DNA from: Heterorhizobium halophytocola
GTDB lineage: Bacteria; Pseudomonadota; Alphaproteobacteria; Rhizobiales; Rhizobiaceae
NCBI RefSeq assembly: GCF_017873095.1
Contig: NZ_JAGGJU010000005.1
Coordinates: 62,001 to 126,000, forward strand
Direction: 5' to 3'
Length of the DNA stretch: 64,000 nt
Part shown: positions 34,635-42,721 of the stretch, one piece after another
Layout of the letters: each line of letters begins with the position of its first letter
How positions within the stretch are numbered: the first letter of the stretch is position 1
Notes under the pieces: model-generated
What the model saw: the letters and a program-made list of their open reading frames with translations, nothing else
Told to the model about the DNA's origin: nothing
Databases searched by the model: none
Made by a program: the position numbers and the translations under genes

Positions 34635-36149
34635 TCAGGCGTTCTGGAGCGCCTGCGGAAAGTCGAAAAGGCCATCGGGATCATAGGCCTGCTTCACCTC
34701 GCGCAGCCTCTTCAGGTTGCCCCCGTAATAGGCCTCCGCCCAGTTCTGAAGCGAGATGTCGGGAAAGTTCTGGAAGGCGCCGGCCCCGTCGAACTGCTCG
34801 ACGATCTGCCGATAGAACCGATTCTGCCAGTCGTGGCCGGACGCGATCAGGCCTGGATCGCGCAGATCGCGTGCCTGCCAGTAATATCCGACCAGCGCCA
34901 GCCAGTGATTGCCGCGATGGACATAGGCCGTGGCGTCGGGTCTCTTCACGTCGATCTCGCCGCCGGTCTGGAAGAATCGCAGATCGCATGTCCCATGGAC
35001 GTCGGGACGCTGGGTGAGCATGCGCAGGGCCTCGATGATCGCTTCGTCGGCGGGCGTGGTTTTCAGAAAGGTCGAACGTTCCTGATAGAAGGCCGGCGCA
35101 TCCTCCTCTGCCAGCAGATGCTGGCCCTGCCAGTATTCCCCGCGGAAATCGATCAGCACATTTGGTCGCAGGATCTCGTCCACCGCGGAGAACAGCTGCG
35201 CCAGGCGGGCCCGCCCGCCGGCGGACTGGCCGAGAAAATCGACAAGGAATTGCGGTTCGCCGCCGATGCCGGGCGCGGGCTTCACGTAGCGGACGGAAAT
35301 TCGGGAGCCGAAACCGTTGGGCATGGCCTCGCAGCCGGCCAGCAGACGCGAAAGGAAACTGCGCATGGTCGTGATGCTGCCGGTGGCATACTGGCGCTGG
35401 AAGACGATGAGTTCCTCCGCGGCCACGTCCACCGTTCTGAAGGAATATCCGGTGCAGATGCCGAAATTGCCGCCGGCGCCGCCGCGCAAGGCCCAGAAAA
35501 GGTCTGTATAGGCGCGCTCCGAGGCGGTGACGAACCGCCCGTCGGCCAGCACGATCGATGCGCTTTCCAGCAGGTCGCAGGCCATGCCGAGTCGCCGCAT
35601 GTCGAATCCGATGCCGCCGCCGAGCACGAAGCCTGAAATCCCGACCGTCGAACAGCGGCCATGGGTGATCGTGCGCCGGGCCCGGGCGAGGGCGTCATAG
35701 AGATCGTAATTGATGATGCCGCCGCCGACCTCGACACGCGGATCGGCGCCCGGTCCCAGACTGACGCCGCCAAGGCCCTCCGTCGAAATCACCAGTTTCG
35801 GGCATGTGGAAAAGCCGGCATAGGAATGTCCACCACCTTTTATCCGAAACTCGAAGCGGTTTGCCTTGCACCACTGGAGGGTCGCCTGCACCTGGCTTAC
35901 CGAGGAGACGACGGCGACCGCTTCCGGCAACAGCGCCATATAGCGCAGGTTGTTGACCGCTGCCCGCAGGGCGAAATTGCGGTCTGCCGGCATATAGAGG
36001 TTGCCGCCGACCGCCTGGCGCAGTTCCTCCCACGAGGATCGGGTGCCGCCCAGGGTGTCCGCCAGCACCTGCGCCGATGCCCTGGTCATCATCGCAGCCG
36101 ACAGTCCGGCAGCAGCCGAGGCGATGAACCCGCGACGATTGAGCTGCAT
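34635..36149 (-). CDS. Tat-exported FAD-linked oxidase (berberine-bridge type)
   Basis: 504 aa. Twin-arginine signal NRRGFIASAAAGLSAAMM with cleavage near ASA-Q, so the folded flavoprotein is exported. FAD PCMH domain about 65-240: GGGHSYAGF supplies the histidyl-FAD residue and HGRCSTVGISGF the cysteinyl one, implying bicovalent flavin as in berberine-bridge and oligosaccharide oxidases. C terminus ends with the BBE motif NWAEAYYGGNLKRLREVKQAYDP. Substrate unknown (sugar, alcohol or aromatic). GGGAGGGG precedes the start. Stands alone between tRNA-Val and a small gene. Confidence 0.85.
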   Translation of the reverse strand: MQLNRRGFIASAAAGLSAAMMTRASAQVLADTLGGTRSSWEELRQAVGGNLYMPADRNFALRAAVNNLRYMALLPEAVAVVSSVSQVQATLQWCKANRFEFRIKGGGHSYAGFSTCPKLVISTEGLGGVSLGPGADPRVEVGGGIINYDLYDALARARRTITHGRCSTVGISGFVLGGGIGFDMRRLGMACDLLESASIVLADGRFVTASERAYTDLFWALRGGAGGNFGICTGYSFRTVDVAAEELIVFQRQYATGSITTMRSFLSRLLAGCEAMPNGFGSRISVRYVKPAPGIGGEPQFLVDFLGQSAGGRARLAQLFSAVDEILRPNVLIDFRGEYWQGQHLLAEEDAPAFYQERSTFLKTTPADEAIIEALRMLTQRPDVHGTCDLRFFQTGGEIDVKRPDATAYVHRGNHWLALVGYYWQARDLRDPGLIASGHDWQNRFYRQIVEQFDGAGAFQNFPDISLQNWAEAYYGGNLKRLREVKQAYDPDGLFDFPQALQNA

Positions 36150-36192
36150 GATCCCCTCCCCCCGGTGATGCTGCTTTCCTAGCGCAAGCTAA

Positions 36193-36207
36193 TCTACCTA
36201 GGGTAGA
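36193..36207 (-). repeat. inverted repeat upstream of the FAD oxidase
   Basis: TCTACC (36193-36198) and GGTAGA (36202-36207) with a three-base centre, about 45 nt upstream of the oxidase ATG. Possible operator; no regulator gene is adjacent. Confidence 0.3.
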
Positions 36208-36338
36208 ACGTCAATTCGCATGCAAGTCGACTTAAGGCGTGGCGACAAACGCAAAGACGCCCCGCATCGCTGCAGGGCGCCTTGGTCATTCACGATCCAG
36301 CGGTGCCATGACGGCGGCCGCCGGACGGGGTCACGCTA

Positions 36339-36686
36339 TCAGTGCTTGCCGGCCGTCGAGGAATAGGATGCCGAGACCGGATCGGACGCCGGGAACGTGT
36401 CTTCCAGGCCTTCCTCCAGCTGGCTTTCCTGTTCCTCACGGTCCTTGGACTGCCGGGCGGATTTGACCGCAGCGGCCTTGTCCTCGTCACCGGTCTGCGG
36501 ATCATATCCGGCGGCGCTGGACAGCAGGGCCTTGGCCTTCTCCACCGCATTGCCGCGGGTCAAGCCCCGACTCTCGGTCTGGCGCAGCTGCACGGAGGCC
36601 ACATCACCGTCTTCGCTGACGAATTCGACGATATAGCCGCCGCGGCCGCCCATCTCTTCATGCACCTGGGTTCCGACGATTCGCAT
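36339..36686 (-). CDS. small acidic protein with TFPASDP motif
   Basis: 115-aa soluble protein. Residues 1-55 look like a compact beta domain (MRIVGTQVHEEMGGRGGYIVEFVSEDGD ..SVQLR); residues 60-115 are polar and disordered, ending in LEEGLEDTFPASDPVS, a short motif I know from many small rhizobial proteins. Start at MRIVG with AAGGAG upstream. No function is known to me. Confidence 0.65.
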   Translation of the reverse strand: MRIVGTQVHEEMGGRGGYIVEFVSEDGDVASVQLRQTESRGLTRGNAVEKAKALLSSAAGYDPQTGDEDKAAAVKSARQSKDREEQESQLEEGLEDTFPASDPVSASYSSTAGKH

Positions 36687-37025
36687 GGAATATCTCCTTG
36701 TTGAAAACTTCTGCACGTCAACGCGAGAGCCCTGCTTCCGTTCCGCTCAAAGGGGCGGCGCGATGACGAAGCGTCAAGGGCTGTGAGAAATCTGCGCCCT
36801 GCCATAATTCCGGAACAATTTCGGCGCCACAGACTGCGCCATTCGAGGGCGGACAAGGTTCGCCACGGCGGCAAACGAAAGACAGATCCATGCCAGGCAG
36901 ATATCTTTATGACGGCGCAGGTGCGCTGATTTCCTCCACCCAGACGACCGGCGCGCCCGGTGCGGAGACGGCACAGACCACTGGCGCCCAGCGGCCGGAA
37001 AGCGTTGCGAAGAACGGTGCGGCCA
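36687..37025. other. intergenic region
   Basis: 339 bp. A 54-codon plus-strand frame (36890-37054) begins with ATG but has no clear ribosome site and overlaps the next gene's end. Nothing else supported. Confidence 0.4.
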
Positions 37026-38123
37026 TCAACAAAGCTTCAAGACCGGCCGGATAATTCCGCCCCACACATCGAAACCGAGCCGGCGCGCCACAGCCTTTGC
37101 CAGAATGCGCGCCGGCCAGCGGACAAGTGCCATCAGCACGGTCGAGACGAACCAGGCCAGGGTCTTCAGCAGATCGACGATCAGGCCGGTGATTCGCAGC
37201 ACCGAACGGCCAAGAAATTTCAGCACCGCGTGACCACTTTCGCCGAACCGGGCACTGACCCGGGCAAGCCGCCGCAGTTCCTTCGGTCCATCGGCAATCG
37301 ACAGGGCCGCGACCGACGCGCGCACGCCGGACTGCCGGCGCACACCGTTCAGCACCTCGGCCTCTTGCCCCAGGGTTTTCAGCGCCTTGCGGTCGACCGC
37401 TTTGACGGCCGCCTTTTCCACCCTGGCCGGCAGCGACAGGGCCTGGTCGGCCGCGCGGAATTCGGCTTTCATCACGCCGAGATTGACCGCCCTGCCCGCC
37501 AGCTTCGAGAAATAGGCGGTTAGCGGTTTCGACAGGCGCCGCGCCTTGTAGGCGTTCTTCACCAGCGAAATGCCGGCGTCGGCGGCAGATGCGGCCCCGG
37601 CCGTGCCATAGGTCGCAGCCGTGAGCCCGATGCCGGCGGCAGACAGCCCCAGCAGAAGCGGATCATAGTCGCCGCCCGACAGATACCGGTAGCCGTGAAT
37701 GGAGAAATCCCTGACGTCGCCGACGCCGATGAGGTCGCTTGCCAGTGTGCCGCCGATCTCGGCGCCGGTATCGACGCTGCCGAAGACGAATCCCTTGACG
37801 ACCTGCGCGCTGGCGGCAGACATCCGACGCAACGGTGTCGCGCGGGCGCGTTCGCCGAGGTCGGGCGACAATTCGTGGCCATAGTGGACGCCAAGACTGT
37901 AGAGCGATTCGGCATAGTCGTAGTCGCCCGCGCCGATCGCCTGCTCGATCTCGCCGTTGAACGCGGCGGTATCGGCAAAATAGAGGCGGTATTCGGCAAG
38001 GCGCGCGGGATCGACCAGTCCCAGCAACACGCCGGTCCGGTAGGTGGTCTCGACCGCCCCGCCGAAACTGATGGCGAGAAGAACGAGCGGCAACAAAGAA
38101 AATACCCGCAAGGCAAATGCCAT
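37026..38123 (-). CDS. hypothetical membrane protein
   Basis: 365 aa, not recognised. N-terminal hydrophobic segment (LRVFSLLPLVLLAISFGGAV) acts as signal or anchor. Then a soluble acidic region (30-150), a glycine/alanine-rich hydrophobic stretch at about 155-185 (LLLGLSAAGIGLTAATYGTAGAAS), a basic helical region, and a C-terminal hydrophobic helix (IVDLLKTLAWFVSTVLMALV) with a positive tail. It lies 17 bp behind the zinc-ribbon gene and is probably in the same operon, so it may share its SOS-type control. Confidence 0.55.
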   Translation of the reverse strand: MAFALRVFSLLPLVLLAISFGGAVETTYRTGVLLGLVDPARLAEYRLYFADTAAFNGEIEQAIGAGDYDYAESLYSLGVHYGHELSPDLGERARATPLRRMSAASAQVVKGFVFGSVDTGAEIGGTLASDLIGVGDVRDFSIHGYRYLSGGDYDPLLLGLSAAGIGLTAATYGTAGAASAADAGISLVKNAYKARRLSKPLTAYFSKLAGRAVNLGVMKAEFRAADQALSLPARVEKAAVKAVDRKALKTLGQEAEVLNGVRRQSGVRASVAALSIADGPKELRRLARVSARFGESGHAVLKFLGRSVLRITGLIVDLLKTLAWFVSTVLMALVRWPARILAKAVARRLGFDVWGGIIRPVLKLC

Positions 38124-38140
38124 TCACCGGTCTCCGATCG

Positions 38141-38407
38141 TCAACCGGGCTGCTTGACCTTGGTCGGTCGCCAGACAATGGTCTCGCGAGTCCTGTCGGT
38201 AATGAATTCTATCGGGACGATCCGGCAATCGGATGCATCACATTCACGGCATTTGAATGGCAGTGTCTCGATCCTCCGGCCGGGACTGTAGAACCGCACC
38301 AGATCGGTTGCCAGAAACTTCGCCTGACGCCCGCATTTGCGACAATGCGCCTGGACCAGCATGTTGTGGCGTGCCGCCTTTCCGAGCGTATCGATCAGTA
38401 TGGTCAT
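38141..38407 (-). CDS. small zinc-ribbon protein, possibly SOS-controlled
   Basis: 88 aa. Begins MTILIDTLGKAARHNMLVQAH, then four-cysteine zinc ribbon: CRKCGRQAKF ... LPFKCRECDASDC. No membrane segment or enzyme motif; the fold suggests nucleic-acid or protein binding. The start could also be 38437, 38419 or 38362. A LexA box lies 14-28 bases upstream within a candidate promoter (GTTGCA-N17-CCATGT), implying a very short or absent leader. Probably an operon with the membrane protein at 37026. Function unknown. Confidence 0.65.
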   Translation of the reverse strand: MTILIDTLGKAARHNMLVQAHCRKCGRQAKFLATDLVRFYSPGRRIETLPFKCRECDASDCRIVPIEFITDRTRETIVWRPTKVKQPG

Positions 38408-38415
38408 GCTAAAAC

Positions 38416-38444
38416 ACATGGAACAAATAAAGAACATTTGCAAC
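38416..38444 (-). promoter_or_regulatory. candidate SOS promoter with LexA box
   Basis: Minus strand: GTTGCA (-35), 17 bases, CCATGT (-10). The box GAAC AAATAAA GAAC (38421-38435 on the plus strand; GTTC-N7-GTTCC on the minus) occupies nearly the whole spacer. Its AT-rich centre resembles known rhizobial LexA sites. Confidence 0.65.
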
Positions 38445-38458
38445 CGATCGCGACCGAC

Positions 38459-38487
38459 CTTGTGTGGAACAACCGCACTTGCTAGGC
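38459..38487 (+). promoter_or_regulatory. candidate aldo/keto reductase promoter
   Basis: CTTGTG, 17-base spacer, CTAGGC; predicted start near 38494, 26 nt before the ATG. Confidence 0.4.
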
Positions 38488-38519
38488 CCGACCGCAGATT
38501 GAAAGGGAGGAATTTCCAG

Positions 38520-39506
38520 ATGAGAGAACACGCCTTCGGAAAAACCGGATTTACCGTCAGCGATGTCGGTTTCGGTGCCTGGCAGATCGGAGGATCCTGG
38601 GGCGAGGTCTCCGAAACGGATGGCCGCAATGCGCTGAATGCAGCGCTGGACGCCGGTGTCACCTTCGTCGACACGGCGGATGTCTATGGTGACGGCCGGT
38701 CGGAAAAGATCATCGCGGACGTGCTCAAGTCACGCGGCGGCGCGCGCCCGATGGTGGCCACCAAGGCGGGCCGGCGTCTCGATCCGCATGTCGCGGACGG
38801 CTATACGAAAGCCAATCTCGAAGCCTTCATCGACCGCTCGCGCCGCAATCTGGCAGTGGACTGCCTCGATCTCGTGCAACTGCATTGCCCGCCGACGGAG
38901 GTCTTCTATCGTCCGCAGGTGTTCGCGGCGCTCGACGAATTGAAAGCCGCCGGCAAGATCGCCCATTACGGCGTCAGCGTCGAAAAGGTCGAGGAAGCGC
39001 TGAAGGCGATCGAATATCCAGGAGTCGAAAGTGTCCAGATCATCTTCAACATGTTCCGCCAGCGCCCCGCCGGCCTGTTCTTTGCCGAAGCCAAGCGCCG
39101 CGACGTGGCGGTGATTGCCCGCGTGCCGCTGGCAAGCGGCCTGCTGTCGGGCAAGATCACCGCGGCCACGCATTTCGCCGACGACGACCACCGCAAGTTC
39201 AATCGCCAAGGCGAGGCTTTCGATGTCGGCGAGACCTTTGCCGGCGTGCCGTTCGAGACCGGGCTCCAGGCCGTAGAGGACATCCGCGCGCTGGTGCCGG
39301 AGGGCGCCTCGATGGCGCAATTCGCGCTGCGCTGGATCCTGATGCACGAGGCCGTCACGGTCGTCATCCCGGGCGCGCGCAATGGCGAACAGGCAAGGGG
39401 CAATGCCGCCGCCTCCGATCTGCCAGCGGTGACCGGCGAGGTCATGCTGGCGGCCAAGGAGGTCTATGACCGACTGATCGCGCCGAGCGTCCACCAGCGC
39501 TGGTAA
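38520..39506 (+). CDS. aldo/keto reductase
   Basis: 328-aa NADPH-dependent (beta/alpha)8 oxidoreductase. Catalytic tetrad is readable: Asp/Tyr in DTADVYGDGRSE, Lys in MVATKAGRR, His in DLVQLHCPP. The cofactor-binding end (TVVIPGARNGEQARGNA) is typical. Substrate is not predictable. Start at MREHAFG with GGGAGGAA upstream. Divergent from the zinc-ribbon gene across a 112-bp control region. Confidence 0.9.
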   Translation: MREHAFGKTGFTVSDVGFGAWQIGGSWGEVSETDGRNALNAALDAGVTFVDTADVYGDGRSEKIIADVLKSRGGARPMVATKAGRRLDPHVADGYTKANLEAFIDRSRRNLAVDCLDLVQLHCPPTEVFYRPQVFAALDELKAAGKIAHYGVSVEKVEEALKAIEYPGVESVQIIFNMFRQRPAGLFFAEAKRRDVAVIARVPLASGLLSGKITAATHFADDDHRKFNRQGEAFDVGETFAGVPFETGLQAVEDIRALVPEGASMAQFALRWILMHEAVTVVIPGARNGEQARGNAAASDLPAVTGEVMLAAKEVYDRLIAPSVHQRW

Positions 39507-39533
39507 CGGACGGCAAACGGGCGGCCGGCTCGA

Positions 39534-40220
39534 TCAGGCCGCCCGGGTTGCGTCCGCCTTTTCGGCCGGCGCCTCGGATGTCCATGTCACCAGCGCCGCT
39601 CGGCCGGCCTCGGTCAGGCCATAGACGCCGCGCTCGATCCGCTCGAACCAGCCATAGACATTCGCCTGCAGCATCCTGGCCGCATCGGGTGCGGCAGCCT
39701 TCAGGTCGCGGGGGCGCTGCGGTCCTTCGGCCAACGCTTCGGCCACGACCAGCGCCTGCTGGCGGTAAGCGGTCATCTGCGGGATGCGGGTCGAGCCGCC
39801 GGCGATCGGATCGCCCTTGCGGCGGTGAAATTCGTTGACGATTCGCGAGCGCCGCTTCGGATCGCGCCGCGGTTTCCAGGGCCCCGGCTCGACCAGCACA
39901 TCGACGCGGCCATTGGCAGCGACCGAGAGCAGTCCGAAGCCCAGCAGGCGCAGCAGCTTCTTGACCCGCTTGTCGCCTTCCCGGCCCCGCCCGGTCTTCG
40001 AGGCCGCGACCGCCAGCCAGACCTCGTCACAGGCCGATGTCCGCTCGACCGCCTGCAGCAGCAGTTCCAGCGAAAACGTCCGCTTGAGTTCGCCGATCAC
40101 CACGAGTTCGGTGACATCCTTTGAAATCGCCACGACATCGCAACTGCGCACTTCGCCCTTCACCTCGAAGCCGAGGTTTTCGAGAAAGCGTTTGACGGGC
40201 GGATAGAGGTCGGTTTCCAA
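39534..40220 (-). CDS. DUF2161 protein, PD-(D/E)XK-like fold
   Basis: 228 aa. N-terminal region (METDLYPPVKRFLENLGFEVKGEV, then VVIGELKRTFSLELLLQAVERT) has the D/E-x-K core of the PD-(D/E)XK nuclease superfamily, assigned to DUF2161. A C-terminal winged-helix-like stretch follows. No nuclease activity is proven for the family. The only sensible start is TTG; no ATG or GTG occurs before the in-frame stop upstream. Confidence 0.75.
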   Translation of the reverse strand: METDLYPPVKRFLENLGFEVKGEVRSCDVVAISKDVTELVVIGELKRTFSLELLLQAVERTSACDEVWLAVAASKTGRGREGDKRVKKLLRLLGFGLLSVAANGRVDVLVEPGPWKPRRDPKRRSRIVNEFHRRKGDPIAGGSTRIPQMTAYRQQALVVAEALAEGPQRPRDLKAAAPDAARMLQANVYGWFERIERGVYGLTEAGRAALVTWTSEAPAEKADATRAA

Positions 40221-40332
40221 GGTCTGGGCGTTCCGGCAGTTTCTGATGGACGGAGTCTAACGCGTTCGGGTTAAACAAGAAACCGTGTGTGTGGCGCCGT
40301 CGGCAACACAGTGACTGTTCCTATCCTTCGGC

Positions 40333-40363
40333 AAAAAAGGAGCCGGACGGTTGCCCGCCCGGC
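40333..40363 (-). terminator. terminator of the phytase-like gene
   Basis: Minus strand: near-perfect 9-bp stem (GCCGGGCGG / CCGTCCGGC, one mismatch) with GCAA loop, then TCCTTTTTTG. About 35 bp after the stop. Confidence 0.75.
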
Positions 40364-40395
40364 CCTATTCGCCGCTCGCCTTGGGAGGACTGCGA

Positions 40396-42591
40396 TCAGT
40401 TGGTGGCGGTCATGTCGACCGGGAAGAACAGCGTCTCGCCGGACGAATCATCCACACCGTCATTGTCGGTCACGGCATAGGCCTTGCCGGCCGCGTCGAA
40501 GGTGAAGCCTTCCAGCTTGTCGACGACATAGCCGTTGGTCGCCGACTTCAGGTCGGGGAGGAAGTCGTGGACCTCTTCCTTGGTCACCAGCGGAAGTTCG
40601 CCGCCGAGGGCCGCCGGCGTCAGGTCGGCCAGCGAAACGCGGTAGAGCTTCTTGATCTTCGCGGCATCACCGATCTGGTTGTCACGCTCGACGATGTAGA
40701 GCGCGCCGTCCTTGGCCGTGATTTCCGACAGGCCGACCCAGCCCTTTTCGCTTTTGTCGAGCGGATAATGGACGGCAGCCCATTCCTTGGAAGACGGCTT
40801 GTAGGTGACGAGCTTGACCATGCCCTTCTCGTCGTCCTTCCATTCGCGCTGAACGGCCATCCAGAGCGTCGCGTCGTCGCCGGTGCCGACCATGGTGACG
40901 CCTTCAAAGCCGAATCGGATCTCGTTCTTCAGCAGAACCTCCGGCAGCAGGACCTGTTCGGTGATCGAGCCCTTGCCGTCGACATGGTAGAGGGCGTGCG
41001 GAACGTCCTTCTCGGAATTGCCTTCCGAAGCCAGCCAGTAGCCGCCCTGACCGTCGAGAGTTATGCCTTCGATGTCGAGCTTTTCGGCCGTCTTGCCGTC
41101 GCGGGTGATCGGCAGGGCCGCGGTGATCCTTGCCGGCCTGGCCGTCGCATCGATCGTGAAGATCTCCGGCTGGGCGCTGTAGAAGCTGTCATTGATCGCA
41201 TAGAGCATGCCGGGCTTCTCGGCATCGGCGGTCAGGCCGGAAAGCGCACCCCAGCCGATCAGCTGGTCGCCGACCGCCGAGCTGATCATCGGATAGGCCG
41301 CTTCGCCCTCACCCAGTTCGTAGACCATGACATGCGAGCGCGCGCCGCCATCCTTGACCAGATCCACCTCGTTGGCGCTCACCAGGAGGTTGCGGCCCGG
41401 AATGGCGACAGCGCTTTCCGGCGAGATGCCCGACGGCAGCATCTGAACGAATTCAGGCTCGCCGCCGGTGTCCTTGTAGACGCCGATGACGGAGGCGCGC
41501 TCGGACAGCACGAAGATGTATTTCTGATCGCCGAAGGTCGCGGTCTCCAGACCTTCGAGCTCGATACCCTTCTTGTCGGCGCGCTTGTCGGGGAAATGCC
41601 CGGCCGCCGCCACGATGCGCTCGAAGGAGGCTCCCGATTCGAAGAGGACCTTGCCGCTCTTGTCGAAGATGGTGAAGCCGCGCGATCCGCCTTCGTAGTC
41701 GCCTTCATTGGCGATCACCAGCCGGTTGTCGTCGAGCCACTTGACCGTGTCGGGCTCGCGCTTGACGCCCTTCAGCGCGCCGGTGAAATCCAGCTTGCCA
41801 TCCTTCTCCGTGTCGATCCCGTCGAGATCGACGCTACCGGCGGAGAAATTCGCCGTCACCTTGGCGGTCTTGCCGTCGATGATGATGATGTGGTTGTTTT
41901 CCTGCAGCGTCAGCGCGATCTCACCCAGGCTGTTGATCGAGACGAATTCGGGCTCCGGGTCTTCCGGCGCGATCTCGGCCAGGCCCGTCACATCGACATG
42001 CCGGATCGAATCACAATCGGCGACACCGTCCTTCAGCGAGACGATCACCAGGTCGCCGGCCGGCATCTGCGGCAGCTTGCCGTCGTTCAGCTCTTCATCG
42101 CGCTCGTTTTCGATGGCGATCGCGGCAAAGGTCTTGTCCGGCGACACCGCAATCGAATCCGGCTGGCCGCCGAGCTCGCAGCTTGCCTCGATCTTCTTGG
42201 TGGCAAGATCGATGACGGAGAGCTTGCCGGATGGCTTCACATAGCTCTCCGAGGTGTTGACGGCTGCCAGAACCTTGGTGCCGGCAACGGCAACCGAGGT
42301 CGGCTCGCCGCCCATCATCACCGCGCCACCGGCCCTGGGCGCCTTGCCATCGGTGATGTCGACGAAGCCGATCGCACCGAGCGGACTGTCGGAATAGACG
42401 ATGGTGTTGCCGTCGTCCGTGGCGGTGATGATTTCCGAAGAGGTTTCGGTTGCCGGGTCCTTGTCGGCCGGCAGGTTGCTGGCGACCGGGAAGGCCGCGA
42501 TGCGGTTGAAGACCTCGGCAGCGCCGGCTGGCAGCGCGACGGAGCCGAGAAGTGCTGCCGTCAGGGCAACGCGCGAAAAACGATGGATCAT
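40396..42591 (-). CDS. exported esterase-like/phytase-family protein
   Basis: 731 aa, periplasmic or secreted: signal peptide RFSRVALTAALLGSVALPAGAA with cleavage before EVF. Residues about 45-330 form repeated beta-propeller blades (SVAVAGTKVLAAVN; SIAVSPDKTFAAIAIENERD; NEGDYEG). Residues about 400-720 fit the esterase-like activity of phytase family (LDIEGITLDGQGGYWLASEGN; FGFEGVTMVG; KLEGFTFDAAGKAYAVTDNDG), a calcium-binding propeller. Start at MIHRF behind AGGGGG. A strong Pho box upstream suggests a role in scavenging organic phosphate. Enzymatic activity itself is unproven. Confidence 0.85.
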   Translation of the reverse strand: MIHRFSRVALTAALLGSVALPAGAAEVFNRIAAFPVASNLPADKDPATETSSEIITATDDGNTIVYSDSPLGAIGFVDITDGKAPRAGGAVMMGGEPTSVAVAGTKVLAAVNTSESYVKPSGKLSVIDLATKKIEASCELGGQPDSIAVSPDKTFAAIAIENERDEELNDGKLPQMPAGDLVIVSLKDGVADCDSIRHVDVTGLAEIAPEDPEPEFVSINSLGEIALTLQENNHIIIIDGKTAKVTANFSAGSVDLDGIDTEKDGKLDFTGALKGVKREPDTVKWLDDNRLVIANEGDYEGGSRGFTIFDKSGKVLFESGASFERIVAAAGHFPDKRADKKGIELEGLETATFGDQKYIFVLSERASVIGVYKDTGGEPEFVQMLPSGISPESAVAIPGRNLLVSANEVDLVKDGGARSHVMVYELGEGEAAYPMISSAVGDQLIGWGALSGLTADAEKPGMLYAINDSFYSAQPEIFTIDATARPARITAALPITRDGKTAEKLDIEGITLDGQGGYWLASEGNSEKDVPHALYHVDGKGSITEQVLLPEVLLKNEIRFGFEGVTMVGTGDDATLWMAVQREWKDDEKGMVKLVTYKPSSKEWAAVHYPLDKSEKGWVGLSEITAKDGALYIVERDNQIGDAAKIKKLYRVSLADLTPAALGGELPLVTKEEVHDFLPDLKSATNGYVVDKLEGFTFDAAGKAYAVTDNDGVDDSSGETLFFPVDMTATN

Positions 42592-42600
42592 GGTGGTATC

Positions 42601-42626
42601 CCCCTGTCTCGTGAACGTGACAGGGG
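42601..42626 (-). repeat. inverted repeat in the phytase-like gene leader
   Basis: CCCCTGTC and GACAGGGG separated by 10 bases, just upstream of the ribosome binding site region. Could fold in the mRNA or extend the regulator site. Confidence 0.4.
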
Positions 42627-42644
42627 GCGTTTTGCGCGTTGTCG

Positions 42645-42662
42645 ATGACAGGCCGATGACAA
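42645..42662 (-). promoter_or_regulatory. Pho box (PhoB site)
   Basis: Minus strand TTGTCAT CGGC CTGTCAT: two 7-mers in 11-bp register, 13 of 14 matching the rhizobial consensus CTGTCAT-N4-CTGTCAT. It lies 54-71 bases upstream of the ATG, oriented toward it. Confidence 0.8.
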
Positions 42663-42721
42663 TGCCCGTTTCCGTCGTGGGAAACCGCCTGCGACGCGGC
42701 AATGCCGCCGGTTGGCAAGGG

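Noticed and set aside
34554..36149. Integrated element at tRNA-Val
   Set aside because: No integrase, no repeat of the tRNA 3' end, and the neighbouring gene looks like the rest of the chromosome.
36890..37054. 54-codon plus-strand frame between the TFPASDP gene and the membrane protein
   Set aside because: No clear ribosome site, unrecognised low-complexity product, overlaps a better-supported gene end.
39534..40220. Restriction endonuclease reading of the DUF2161 gene
   Set aside because: The PD-(D/E)XK-like core alone does not show this; there is no methylase or specificity partner nearby.
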